Source of the DNA: Salvator merianae
Lineage: Eukaryota > Chordata > Lepidosauria > Squamata > Teiidae
Reading direction: 5' to 3'
DNA length: 64,000 nt
Assembly: GCA_003586115.2 (NCBI GenBank)
Contig: QVOM02000001.1
Location: 10,497,300 to 10,561,299, forward strand
A model generated the notes under the pieces. The model was not told the DNA's origin. It ran no database searches and worked only from the letters and a program-made list of their open reading frames with translations. Numbering within the stretch: position 1 is the stretch's first letter; each line of letters begins with the position of its first letter. The position numbers were made by a program, and so were the translations under genes. Below, piece after piece: positions 47,633 through 58,757 of the stretch.

Positions 47633-48502
47633 TTAGAGAACAGAATGTAAAAAAAAGGAGACTACCTTCTACTGATTGCTAAATTCCTCCATCATGTTCT
47701 CTCTTGATTCCAGCAAAAGTATTCTCTTCTTGATGCTGGACAGGAATGAAATAATGTGTATGGATTATAGGTCATCAAACTCAGTTTGTAATTTACCTCT
47801 TTAAAGGCCTTGTGTTCTCATTGTCCTGACAATCTGCCTCTTGATTAGGTTTTTTGGTATTTTTGCATGACATTCTTTTAGCTCAACATACTACTCTGGT
47901 CTCACCAATGTTCCCACACCTGTCCAAATTGCAACATACCATCCCATGAAGAACTTTCCAGAAGTTGATCTGAGAAACCAAATCACGGTGAGACAAGAAC
48001 TGAACATACATTGAGGCACTCACAAATTCCTGAGATCTTTAAGGTGACAAATACCTGTCCAAGAGCAGAAAATGGACAAGATGATCCAGAGGGTTCAATC
48101 TAATTCCAATTCGCAAGCCAGTTTAGAAAGTTAAAAAGTGTCATTTTTCCGGCAAGCTTCATTCAGCTTGCTCTCAAAACCCCTACCAAGTGCAGATGCT
48201 TTTGAAGTGTGGGAAAGAAACAGGGAGATTTGTAACTGGTTGCACTTTTTGAAATGCCTCAGATTTCCTTAAAACTGGCATTAGCAAACACTGTAAGGGC
48301 TCAAAAGAGAAAGGGGGAAGCAATGTTTTCTTGGTGTTGCAATTTTCTGATATGATTCCCATGGAAGAATGAACCCCAATACCATTTTCTCAAAAGCACA
48401 GGAGTACTTAGACTGCTAGCTTAAGAGCATTTAGGGAGAGGACTCATATCTAATACATAAGCGGCACAGTACTGTGGCTTTCTCATATGCTCCTGATCAC
48501 CG

Positions 48503-48543
48503 ATTGCTTCTCGGCCTTTCAGCTAAGACCGAGCGTAGTGGAT
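48503..48543 (+). pseudogene. U2 snRNA pseudogene, 5' fragment
   Basis: The sequence ATTGCTTCTCGGCCTTTCAG / CTAAGACCGAGCGTAGTG matches the first ~40 nt of U2 snRNA (ATCGCTTCTCGGCCTTTTGG / CTAAGATCAAGTGTAGTA) with several, mostly transition, changes. The branch-site recognition segment (GTAGTA) is altered to GTAGTG, and the rest of U2, including the Sm site, is absent. It is a 3'-truncated retrocopy and cannot act in splicing. Confidence 0.85.
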
Positions 48544-48740
48544 GTAGAAGATGTTTCTGAGTCAACATCTCCCCTCTTCCATGCACACACCTTTCCCTGT
48601 GGCCCAAAAGAGTCCAAGAGTTGCCTATGAGTTTGAGCAGCTACTTGAGCCTACCGCGCACACTGGGTTGCGGGTTCAGAAGATTCAATCCTATGGATGC
48701 TGCTACATCAGTTACTGCGAAGCAAGAGAAAGCAGTAAGT

Positions 48741-48785
48741 CTGTGTGTGTGTGTGTGTGTGTGCACGCGCGCGTGTGCGTGCAGG
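48741..48785. repeat. (TG)n/(CG)n microsatellite
   Basis: TG dinucleotides followed by a CGCGCG-containing segment, a sequence able to adopt Z-DNA in principle. Confidence 0.9.
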
Positions 48786-50221
48786 CGTCAAGAGCTGACT
48801 GCAGCCAATGAGGAGGGAACGCCTGTTCCTGCTAGGAGTCACCCTCCTCCCCTCCTCTGCACAGCCGCCTCTGGCCCACCCAAGTAGCAGCCGATGGGCA
48901 TAAATTTGAGAACCGAGTACTAGGGATGGATTGAAGGGAACCTTTCCCTCTCAGTCTCCTTGCCTGCCAAGAAACTCAAACCGAAACACATTCCCTCCCA
49001 GCTTGCCTGCCAAGAAATTACGGCGCAGGGCCAGCAGCGCTGAGGCTGCTCCACGTAAACACTACTGGGGAAGGCAGGGCTACTGTCTCCCCCTTCTCCC
49101 TTCCACTACCAGTGCACTGAGGAACATTAATGCTTCATTGTGGATTGCTTACGCCCACCTCATATGAACATCTGGCTCCCTAGAGGGAACCAGACTTATT
49201 CCCCTGCTCCAGCCATCAAGGTTTTGGCTTCTGCAAGCCTTTGTTAAGAAAGGCATATGCAATATACATATAAATATCCTGTCTGGCTAAGAGGTGGAGA
49301 AGTTGTAGGCTATTATAACAAGGTCCCAAACTCAGAGAGACTTTCTTAATTTTTGGTTCTTTTAAAAAAATCAGAATTTTTAGTCATGGCAGCAGAATCC
49401 TCATGAATCTTCTGGAAAATCACATGCCTAAATAAAACAATATGAATAAATGAGAGAGGAATGGGGCTCAGGAAACAAGCTGAACCAAATTTCCACCTGT
49501 AGGCCTGGAGACCAGAGAGTCTTCTCAGTGGTCAGATGGAAACTTTTACATGCAAAAGAACTGAGCTTAGAGTCTTCCAGATTACACTCACGGCCAGGAT
49601 AAAAGGCACATTTCATCGTTAATGTACAGTGGCTTGAATATTATGCAAAATTCTGTGAAGAAGAAAAATCCCAGTTCTCAACCATCATTTTAAAAATCAC
49701 ACACACACGTGCGTGCACACAGTCACACGCACACTTCTGACAAAAAGCAAGCTACCATAGTCCAGTGACACAAACAACCAAACACCCTGCTGACAAAGCT
49801 GCCTTCAGGCTGCCTCCTGTTCCTAATTGTTTGAACTTTCCCTATTTGAGGAATTCTGTTTCAGCGTACAAACCTTGCTATGGACTGATCTAGCAAGTAT
49901 TTTTTGGGCACAAATGTGCGTCAGAGCAAGCCTCAATGCTATGAAGAGTAGGCCCCACTGGGCACCTGTCAGGTCCATGACTACGTAGGGGGCCCACTGC
50001 TACTCTCTTGAGCCTCTTATCCCATCAAGCTGCACTGGCAGGAGTGCCTTCCTCTACCAGCTAGTCAGTGTGCAGAAGCCCCTACATCTTTTCCATCTGG
50101 CCACCCTATTCAGGGTCAAAAATACACACTTGTAGAAAGAGGCTGCTGAAGTTTCCTCCATAAACTGCTTTTTATTGGCAGCAATTCTGACAGACTTTGG
50201 GGATGGGCAATACAAGCCTTC

Positions 50222-50436
50222 GTGACTGTAGCTCAGTGGTAGAGCAAACTGCCTGGAAAACAGAGGGACACTGGTTTGATCCCCAGCCTCTTCCTGGAAG
50301 TGGACAATGGCCAATCGCTTCTGTAACTCTGGCAAAAAAAAAAACACCCTGCACAGAGATGCCCATGGAGGCGTCCATGCAGTCAACTAGGAGTCAGTCA
50401 CTTGGTGGTACCCAACCACAACCACAACCACAATAA
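50222..50436 (+). mobile_element. tRNA-derived SINE with BovB-like tail
   Basis: The best-preserved SINE head: A box TAGCTCAGTGGTAGAGC (50229-50245) and B box GGTTTGATCCC (50273-50283). The body CAATGGCCAATCGCTTCTGT and tail GGAGTCAGTCACTTGGTGGT match the copy at 2375, and the end is a short (AACCAC)n run. It is flanked by AT-rich DNA. Not a functional tRNA: no 3' half of the cloverleaf. Confidence 0.85.
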
Positions 50437-53400
50437 TAATGCAAGTCTTCTCCCTCAGCTCTGCTGAAGCAGCAGTGAATGATAGCTCCTCCTCTTCTAC
50501 CTCCCCAGTTAGTCATTACAAGAACCAGGTAACCAAGACCACGTTCCTGGGTTTGCTCTCCTTTTCGCATTTCCTCTGGGGTCGCGCTATTTTAGATTAT
50601 AAGCCTAAGGGCACAGGCTGTCATCATGCACAGTTGTATGACATTCTGGGCCATTTTTCAGTTAAAGAGTAGGATCAAAATGCTAACTCATAATTACCTC
50701 CCTTGATACTGACCTAAGAAAAAAGTTCCTTTGCAGAAATGTAACATGTAATCAGTGTGCCTTTGTTTGTAGAACAAATTGTGAAAAGTGTTGTCACGCA
50801 GAAAAATAAAAGAGACAATAATGGTAATTAGAGCATTGTCCTGATTTCCAAAAGCTTCATGTCTAATAATGAAAGTCATTAAAACAATTTGGCAATAGCC
50901 AGTTTTGGGGCTATAATAGCCTTTGCGGTCTTACTTGTTTTTCCAAACGGTATAATGGAAGTCAAGACTATCCAGAATGTGGCAGATGAAAATGTGATGG
51001 TAGTTCTGTGCCTTTAGGAGCAAAAGGCACGCTTCCTAACCTAGTGACAAGCAACTCATCTATATTGCATATTTCAGCGCACAAATCTTCCTTTCCACCT
51101 CCTTCACACTGCATGTTTTTTTCTGAACTTTCTCCTTTGCTTCAACGGTTCTGTCCCTGATTTCAATATTTATTTATTTTTATCACTTGGAAAGTAAACT
51201 TGTAACAGTTCTTTCTTTTTGTGCTTGTAATTTTTGTTCACTGGTACAAAAGCTTGAATAAAAATGCAATCAAATATTTTTTTTTGAAAAAAAAATTAGG
51301 GATCATTCTCCAGGTGATGTTCACATATAATCGCATGCCATTCCCCACAACCTTTGCACACCAGCAGTGTGTTTGCCAGAGTTGACACCTTTGCTGATTG
51401 CACAATGTCCTGGTTTGCCTGGGGCTGGCATGAGGGAGTACAAAGGAGGCTCAAGGCAGCGGCACTTTTTATAGGATCTGCTGGAACATTTGCGTGGACC
51501 CTCTGTGAATTTCAAGCACTTAAAACCTATTTGGATTTTAGCATACTACTTTCTCTAGTCTGGACTCAGTATCTTTCATGCTGAGTTTCACTTAACCGTC
51601 GCAGGCCAACAATAGTGTCCTTACATCTAAGGCACCTTAAGCTCTATTCACACAATTGTAGTTATGCAGAGGGAAAAGCAGGATTGACAGACGTCCTCAT
51701 AATCCATGCACATCTGGTGAGGAACATCTGAGGAGGCAAGCCTTCACTATGCCCACAGTTCCTTTTGTAATTCAGAATTCAGACTCCCCCCCTAAATAAT
51801 CCCTTAATGACATCCCCATTAGATTACTGCAATTAGTTTTTAAGCAAGGATGCCATGGATGGCTCCTCAAAAGCTTAGGAGCCAGTAAGACTTGTCACTA
51901 CAACATGTGACACAGCGGTATAGTGACCAGTGAGTGAGCCCAGCTTTTTCCAGGAACCCAGAAAGTAAAAGGAGGGCTCTTTTAGGGCATTTGCCTGGCT
52001 ACTGAGATCCCTGTTTGTTTATTACTGCACTCTATGGATGCTTCAGGTATCAATCAGGTTGATAATGAGGAGCCCAGATTCCAGGGTGGAGAACAAAGAG
52101 AGTGTGGTGGTTACAAATACTGTGTATGCAAACAGTGTGCAGTAGTGGCATGTAATCCATAAACTTTGTGTGGGTTGTCTATGCTGTCCCGGTCCTACTT
52201 CTGTGTTTTTGTGACCAGACTCGTAGGGTGCCTTCTGACGTGGGCTAAAACCCATGATTTTTTCCAGCCTATATTGGGAATGCCACACATATCTGTGGCA
52301 TTCCTGATATAGTCCCAGGATATTGAGGTGATACCCTGAAACATTGTTATTATGGGAAATCCAGCAACAATGCCAAGTTTTCTGTGATAGCAAACCTGTA
52401 TCTGCCTGCTGCTTCCATGATACTTCCTCCTGAAAATACCTGAATGCTAGCCAAGTGTGAGAGAAAAAAACGAAAGGAAGTGGGCAGATGCTTGGCCAGC
52501 ATCTGGGAGTTTTCAAGAGGAACAATCATGGAAGCAGCAGGCAGCCGCAGGTAAGAACCTCCAGTTGCCTCCTGCAGTCTGATGGGGACAGTGAGATCCC
52601 TTGATTGCTTCCTTAGATCCCTTGATTGCTTCTTGCCGTCTAGAGTTGGCTTTATTTGGTATATGAAACTCTACTGATGCCCGGAACATTAGAATGATCA
52701 CCTACATATCATTTTAATTATGCACAAACCTGCCTGTGCATTTGGATCATTCTCTGAGCGTTTTTGCCACACAATCCCAACCTGCAAAAGCCAAGCAGAC
52801 GTTGACTAGAGCAGTTTCCAACTTCACCTGGATATCTGAATGGAAAAAAAGGACAATGTTGCCTGTCTCCTCAAGAACAAGCAGGTTCAGTTGAGTGGCA
52901 TTTTGCACAGTGAAAAACAAGGCAGCAGTAAGGAATTCTGCCACTCAGGGCAGGAACACACAATTATCATCTGTAGTAGTTCTGTACCTGGTCTGTTGCA
53001 TGGAGGGGTACCTTCCCTAGTTGCCACCTCACTCTTCACTACCACTTCCCTGCCTGCTCTCAAGGTGACATGTACGTAACATTAGGAGGAATGCAAAACT
53101 TTTATGGCTTGGATAAGCTAGAGGGTGTGTTTTCCCCACCCCCTCTCTGGAATACACTCCTTTAATTACGCATGCACCAGCAATATCTTTTGGGTTACCA
53201 GGACTTTTCAATTCTGTTGAAATGTTTCTCGCATAGCTTTTTAATTGATGTCATATTATGCTTTAAATTGCATTTTGAACTGTTTATTGGTTTTATCATT
53301 TTAATGACTACTAGGACAAACTGCTGTGGGAGTGAGAATCCCAAAAGGCATAGTTTGATTGCCTTAAACAAAAACATGTTATTAATATATTGCATGCAAG

Positions 53401-53438
53401 CTGACCTGGGCCTTAAAGTATGCCCAAAACATATTCAT
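50437..53438. other. Unassigned sequence, 3 kb
   Basis: No gene. 50660-50900 is AT-rich, unique-looking and contains repeated homeodomain-type cores (TAATTA, ATTAAT-like). At 51240-51297, TGAATAAAAATGCAATC followed by T and A runs looks like a LINE 3' end. A large hairpin is listed separately. Confidence 0.4.
52393..52552. repeat. Long inverted repeat, arms about 60 bp
   Basis: The left arm 52393-52455 (ACCTGTATCTGCCTGCTGCT ... GCTAGCCAAG) and right arm 52491-52552 (CTTGGCCAGC ... AAGCAGCAGGCAGC ... AGGT) are inverted copies with roughly 80-85% identity by eye, separated by a 35-bp loop. A second, shorter hairpin (GGAATGCCACA / TGTGGCATTCC) lies at about 52277-52304. The pair probably marks a foldback transposon whose outer ends were not identified. 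Confidence 0.75.
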
Positions 53439-53603
53439 TCACTGGAACAGGTTACCACAGGAGGTGGTGGGCTCTCCTTCGCTGGAGATCTTCAAGGAAA
53501 GGCTGGACGGATATCTGTCTGGGATGCTTTAGTGAATCCTGCATTGAGCAGGGGGTTGGACTCGATGACCCTGGAGGTCCCTTCCAACTCTATGATTCTA
53601 TGA
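53439..53603 (+). mobile_element. CR1 LINE 3' end, bird-type terminus
   Basis: CACTGGAACAGGTTACCACAGG, GATCTTCAAGGAAAGGCTGG, GGGGGTTGGACTCGATGACC and CCCTTCCAACTCTATGATTC lead to the terminus ATTCTATGA. This is the classic CR1 3' end with its ATTCTATG octamer, distinct from the TTATGTTCTT-ending CR1 at 7448 and 22725. Severely 5'-truncated. Confidence 0.95.
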
Positions 53604-54802
53604 AACCAGTCAATATGTATCTTATTTATGTCTATCGTATGTCAATCCTTATTTGTCTGTCAATCCATCTGAATTTATACAATTATTAAACTGTTTTAAC
53701 AACAAGACTGACAGGGAATACAATATACACATACATATACAACAGAAGGGCAAGTGTTACCCAGAAAGCAATACTGAAAATCTCTTTTGCTCTGTTTGTT
53801 GCAAATGTCTATTATCACCACCAGCCTAAGAGACTGCAGCCTCTGAAGGGTTAACTACTTGCATATGTGTGTGTGTGCCTGCATGTGCACGTGCACGCAC
53901 ACACACAAGCACTCATACACATAGAGACAAGCACAGTGGAGGAATGTGATGTCATGGCTGGATTAGCAAGTGTTCCTGAGATCCCAGGCTCGATATAAAA
54001 GCAGCTGAGAGCTGTGTGTGGCAAAATCCATCATCCCACCAACACCATGTCCCCCAGTGTGCATCTGGATTTGAGCAGACAAGCATATGATTTGGGACTG
54101 AGAACAGAGCTGATCAAGGCTGCATGAGAATGGATAGATAACTGATACCTAAGCACATTGAGTCAAGATAAATAAACAGCCATTTAGCTGCTAAATAGTC
54201 ATGGAGATAGGTAAACTGGACAAACAAAAGTTTCGGCATCTTGCTTATAATATAGGCTTGCTAAACCTCATTGGGCTCCAGGGAAGTGATAGAGATGTTG
54301 TTTGTTATGGGAAATGAGGAAAATCTGAATAACATCAGAAGAGAGGAGCTGTGAAAGAAGTTGATTTGTATCTATTGCTGCAGGGCAACCAGGAGATTTT
54401 CCAGAAAACCAGGAGATTTTCTTACTTCAGATATTTACAAAAACCTAGTTAGATTTTGAGATCAAGCTTTCCTTTTCTTTGGGAGCTTTTGGGAACGTTC
54501 TCCTTTAGCACTAATGAGTACCCAGGCAAACCAACACATGGATTTCATAATGGAACTGTGTGGAACGCAAGGACCTATCTACATTACAAATTGAAATTTG
54601 GTGTTACACTATTTCAGTTGCTGTGACTTTCCTCAAAGAATCCTGGAAAGCGTAGAGTCCTGGCTTTTGCTGCAAACGAACAATTACTGTATATCCTGAC
54701 CATAGTAAACAATTTGACCTGACACATCCCAGAAATCTCTGAGATGCGGGGGGGGGGGGGGAGATTATTAAGTCAATTTGTAGTGTTGCTAACAGCGTAA
54801 GA
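53604..54802. other. Unassigned sequence
   Basis: Contains a TG/CA-rich tract at 53866-53925, a TATA box with a short open frame (listed separately) and a 14-base G run at 54748-54761. No gene could be confirmed. Confidence 0.4.
53948..54127 (+). promoter_or_regulatory. TATA box with CRE-like site and 26-codon frame
   Basis: TGATGTCA (53948-53955), close to a cAMP-response element, precedes TATAAAAG at 53994-54001. An ATG in good context (ACCATGT, A at -3) opens at 54047, 53 bp from the start of the TATA box, and the frame runs 26 codons to a TGA at 54125-54127. The peptide begins MSPSVHLDLSRQAYDLG and matches nothing I recognise. There is no clear splice donor before the stop and no perfect initiator near +30. 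It may be a chance grouping or the first exon of an unidentified gene. Confidence 0.25.
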
Positions 54803-54904
54803 CAAGGGTGAGCGACCTGCTGTTATAACTGCAAACCTTATCAGCCCTGTTCACTAGCCATCTTGATAGCTGGAGCTCATGGGAGTTGAAATGAATATTT
54901 GGAA
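54803..54904. mobile_element. Non-autonomous hAT fragment
   Basis: CAAGGGTGAGCGACCTGCTG, CTTATCAGCCCTGTTCACTAGCC, AGCTGGAGCTCATGGGAGTTG and ATATTTGGAAGGTC follow the order of hAT MITEs (CAGGGGTGGGCAACCTG ... GGGCTGATGGGAGTTGTAGTCC ... CTGGAGGGTC). Both ends are degraded. The next MITE starts directly after it. Confidence 0.65.
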
Positions 54905-55274
54905 GGTCACTTCTACACTGCACGGTCTTTCCCAGGCTGCACTGGCCCAGGCTAGGTAGTCTGGCCTGCAGTGGGCCAGACTACCAGAGACCAGGAGTCA
55001 GCCCAATCCAGCTTCAAAGGTCGCTGGTGGAATTTTTTTGGCCAGGTGCCCAGGAGTGACAAACTTGTTGCACTGCTTCTGGGTGCCTGGCTGGCCAAAA
55101 CTGGGCCAGACTTGGTATATCAGTCCACAACAGTATGCTGCCTGAATGGTCTCTATGGACTGGTTTATCAAAGTATTCTGCTTGTGAACTATTTCGAAAA
55201 GGTCTACTAGCTGGACTGTGGCCTCTTCTAGGGTGCTCCAGAATGCAGTCCACCCTCCCAGTGTAGAAAGGGCC
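54905..55274. mobile_element. MITE family A-like copy
   Basis: The left end GGTCACTTCTACACTGC and right end CCCAGTGTAGAAAGGGCC are inverted. Near the left end, TAGTCTGGCCTGCAGTGGGCCAGACTA (54957-54983) is a strong hairpin. Internal CTTGGTATATCAGTCCACAACAG resembles the 47131 copy. Confidence 0.7.
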
Positions 55275-56153
55275 AAAGATACCAGCCTTTTTGCCCCAGT
55301 CCTGAGAGTTCACTCGCCCTTTCATATGGTTAACAGACGGTTGTCTTAAATGCACAAAGCAAAGTGGATTAGAAATGTTTGTGATGCAAAAAACATTCTA
55401 AACTGTGTGAATTTTATAGATGTCTAACAAACTGACTGAACTATAAAGTGGTTTAGCATATATGTGTTTTTAACATCAGTGACAGAATACAGTGTGTGTC
55501 ATTTCATTATTGCATATGTTTAATTTCAGTGGGATCGTTTACATTGAGCACTTTTCTACCTTGTACGCTCAATAAAGAATACTCATTTGTATGAACAGAA
55601 CCTGGCCATCACGCTTCATCTGGCACTGTTTGTGCAACATTCTCACAGACCACGTGCTTTGTGCTTTTCAAGCTGTCTTCCAAACGTCATATGGTCTTGG
55701 TTGTGGTGTGGAATGCAGATTCTGGCACTGGGAGTGAAGATTGCAGGACATAGGGAGAGGCTATTAGATTTAATAGTATAGTCATGGCAACTTCTAACAC
55801 TAGGTTCCTCCCTCTGCCATCCTACCTGTCCATTCACTGATTCCAAACACCGCAGGGAGCTGAGCTCTCTTAAGTTTTAATCCACCTTTGATCAGCTTTC
55901 ACAGCCATGATGACACATCAGCAAAGTACAAAGCCATTTTCCTGCCATATTGTCTAAGCCAAAGGTGAAATTTCTGAAAAGTGGACAAAATCCAGTTGGA
56001 AAGCATTTTTTACTCTTAAAGCAGATTAAAGTTTCAAGTATGTTGCTCAAATGCATTTTGAGGCATGAAAAGAAAAGACAAAAAACAAAGTCAGTGACTG
56101 ACAAAAAGAGACGGCCAACTGTGTCATGCTGCTGAGGGGAAGAAGAGGAAAAA
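55275..56153. other. Unassigned sequence with half of a family C MITE
   Basis: At 55856-55985 one arm of a family C MITE is readable (AGTTTTAATCCACC, ACATCAGCAAAGTAC, TATTGTCTAAGCC). No gene was found in the rest. Confidence 0.5.
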
Positions 56154-56583
56154 GGGGACTGTTCACACTTTACAGTCTAGAATGGAATACCATCACCATT
56201 CTAGGCTGTTCGAGACCCGGTGGCACGGTGGCCATCTGCACTGTGAGGGCTGGAATAGCTCCATACCAGGCGTTCATCACTCAAAGTGCGGATGGCCAGC
56301 CTGACCAACATGACAGCAACCATGACAGCAATGTCCAGCTGTTGCCAAGGTGATCAGGGATTCGGTGCAACTGCGCAGCCATAGTCACGCCACGTCACCC
56401 ACTCTCAGTATTTGCATCTGGAAGAGTGTGCGAACGCTGCTGCTGGGGAATGATTTTGTTGTCCACAGCTAGCAGCATCCAGGAGTGGCTGTAGACTCTC
56501 CCAGATACTGTGGCAGTGGGGCTGTGCAAATGCACTTGCCCAGTGTCTGATTGCTCAGTAAGGGTAAAGTGCAAACAAGCCCT
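56154..56583. mobile_element. MITE family B copy
   Basis: The left end GGGGACTGTTCACACTTTACAG and right end GGGTAAAGTGCAAACAAGCCC are inverted. Just inside the left end lies CTAGAATGGAATACCATCACCATTCTAG with 9-bp arms, the counterpart of the perfect palindrome in the copy at 58316. Interior GGTTGC... GCCATAGTCACGCCACG has no coding sense. Confidence 0.7.
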
Positions 56584-57697
56584 AGGTTGAGCTATTTGGA
56601 ATGAGCTGAGAAGGAAAATACAACCCATGTGCTGGAAAGAGATGGGAGAAAGGAGAACCTGAGGTGGGCTAAGTGCTAGGAAAGTGAACATTCCTGAAGC
56701 AGAGCAAGCAATTATATTGGTTCAAAGCACTTCTGTTTAGCTGGGCCTTGGGTCAGACTAGTTGCAAAACCTTGCATTCTCATGTTTCCCTGTTGTTATT
56801 CCATAACAGATCTGTCTTCTACACTGTTGATTTTATAGATCCGATTGTAACTGCAGAGCAGACCTTTCAGTTATGAACCATCCGTTTGCACTTAGCATTG
56901 CACACTTCAGAAAAGTCTCCTTCCCAGGCCTTCCATCTCTTACACAGAGGAAGCATTTCAGAAGCGCTTTAGGTTAAATATGAACCATGCAAGGTGCTCT
57001 GTTTACACAAATTGCACCTGATGAAATGTGAATACTGTACACGGCTTAAGCAACTTCTATGCTGTAAAGAGTACAGGTCCCTCCTGTCAGTGGGGGGGAA
57101 AACGCTGGTTTGTTAAGAAAGACCAGCATTACTCCACAGGAGAGGGGAAAACAGCTGCCAAACCTGGTCTGGCGCAGTGCCAGATTGCCCGTCCAGAAAT
57201 TTGCAGGGCCAACACCTTTTGCTTGTTTCATGCACCAGACAAGCTCCTTGGTGTCTGTTCTGATGCTCTGCTGACACAGCACCAGCACTAAACACTAGAT
57301 CATCCAGAAAGATGCTAACATCCTATAGATAATTGGGGAATTCCCACACTATTTGAAGCCAGATTCTGGGGGACCGTATGCCATCAGTGGCCTAACAAGG
57401 TGTAGGGAATAGCCATCAGGATGTCATTGCTTTTCCTGCTTCTAGTAAGTCTCTGAGTGGGGACAGGCCCCTTTGACATTTCAGATAGCAATTTATGCCA
57501 AACACTCTGGGAATGCTCCTTGCAATTTGGACATTTTGGGAATATTTATTTCAGGATATTGCTTACAACAATGTAGTGAAGAGGGGGGCACTCGTGGGGC
57601 ATGAATATGATGGAATGACTACACCTATAAAATCCTATTAGTCTGATACAGAGCCATGACCCCTTGGTGAAGCCTAGTCCTGGAGCGTAAGAGTCTA
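56584..57697. other. Unassigned sequence
   Basis: No gene or clear repeat; unique-looking sequence. Confidence 0.4.
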
Positions 57698-57796
57698 GGG
57701 CTATTTCTGCACTCTCTCTGCTTGGAGCAGTCTACCCCTTTCTGTTCCAGGATAAGAGGTGAGGTGCTGTCTGCATTATGAAGGTGGGGACACCAT
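57698..57796. mobile_element. MITE family A-like copy, left part
   Basis: The left end GGGCTATTTCTGCACTCTCT begins a MITE that is interrupted at 57797 by a palindromic MITE and closes near 58302 with GGTGCAGAAAGGGA. Both outer flanks read CTA. Confidence 0.65.
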
Positions 57797-57976
57797 GGCC
57801 CTTTCTGCACTTGGACTTATTCCAGATTATATCTCAGAATAGGGACCTGCCATCTGCATGCTAGTGCAGACTGTGGTAGGCCCTGGGCATGACCTTTCAT
57901 AGTTTGCACTAGCATGTGGATGGCAGGTCCTTATTCTGGGATATAATCCACAATAAGGCCAAGTGCAGAAAGGGCC
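57797..57976. mobile_element. Palindromic 180-bp MITE with CAT duplication
   Basis: Ends GGCCCTTTCTGCACTTGG and CCAAGTGCAGAAAGGGCC are perfect inverted repeats. The interior (GGACCTGCCATC, GCATGCTAGTGCA / TGCACTAGCATG, GATGGCAGGTCC) continues the pairing almost to the centre. CAT lies on each side (57794-57796 and 57977-57979). It is inserted in another MITE of the same superfamily. Confidence 0.9.
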
Positions 57977-58302
57977 CATGTGTCCTGGGCTAAGCTCAGC
58001 AGCAATGCAGACATGCCATAGCTGTTCTGGTCCACACAACTGATTCCCCACCCAAGGCCCCATCCACCCTTGCCAGTGATTGGCCCAAGCCCCATCACTC
58101 ATGTGTCATGTCTGGTGTACAAAGGCGGGGCTGAAGCTTGCAAAAACTTCAAAGATGAGTTTGTTGTTGTTCAAACAGATCTACAGCTAATCCAGAGAGG
58201 GACCCCTCTGGCAGTTCTGGACCAGGATAACACTAATCCCATGTGGACAATGCATACTAGGGTGCTGCTTGTCCCAGGATAACAAACAGGTGCAGAAAGG
58301 GA
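57977..58302. mobile_element. MITE family A-like copy, right part
   Basis: Continues the host MITE of the palindromic element: GTGTCCTGGGCTAAGCTCAGC through GACCAGGATAACACTAATCCC to the right end AACAGGTGCAGAAAGGGA, followed by CTA. A block GTTCTGGACCAGGATAAC pairs in sense with the left part's CTGTTCCAGGATAAG. Confidence 0.65.
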
Positions 58303-58315
58303 CTAGAGAGACTCT

Positions 58316-58753
58316 GGGCCTGTTTGCACTGCATGTTCACTAGCACCATGTGTCTGCACTCTGCAGTGGCCTCAGCATTTGGGAGAATCTGCAGATGCTC
58401 CCGGGCACTGCTAGCTGCAGACAGTTAAAATGCTGCACACAGTTTGACCGGGAGCAGCTGGACAGCTCCTGGTCAGCAGTGTTTGCATTGCTTCTGGGTG
58501 CACACACGACTAGGCCATGGCATGGTTGCAGCTGCACAGTCGCATGCCACATCCCCTGTTGTCTTGGCAATGGCTGGCCGTTTCTGAGGCTGCTGTCATG
58601 GCAGTTAGGCAGGCATCTGTACTGCAAGTGCTGGAAGCCCTGTACAGGGCTGTTCCAGCCCCTGCAGTGCAGAAGGCTGCCACACCGCTGCATCTGTTCT
58701 AGCTTCGAATGGTAGAATTCTACCATTCTAAATGGTAAAGTGCGAACAGGTCC
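58316..58753. mobile_element. MITE family B copy with 22-bp palindrome
   Basis: The left end GGGCCTGTTTGCACTGCATG and right end GGTAAAGTGCGAACAGGTCC are inverted. Near the right end, 58707-58728 is a perfect 22-bp palindrome (GAATGGTAGAATTCTACCATTC). Overlapping frames up to 202 codons cross this and the next element on the minus strand; they are effects of MITE sequence, with no domain. Confidence 0.75.
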
Positions 58754-58757
58754 TAAA

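Larger units (their letters stand above)
47633..50221. other. Unassigned sequence with U2 fragment and TG repeat
   Basis: No gene. It holds the U2 pseudogene fragment, a TG/CG-rich dinucleotide tract, a somewhat CpG-richer stretch at 48650-49070, and a short CA tract near 49698-49735. Nothing else was recognised. Confidence 0.4.

Noticed and set aside
48503..48543. Functional U2 snRNA gene
   Set aside because: Only about 40 nt remain, with changes in the branch-recognition region and no Sm site.
50227..50283. tRNA gene
   Set aside because: A and B boxes are present, but the 3' acceptor half is missing and the sequence continues into a SINE body. The same holds for 2381-2440.
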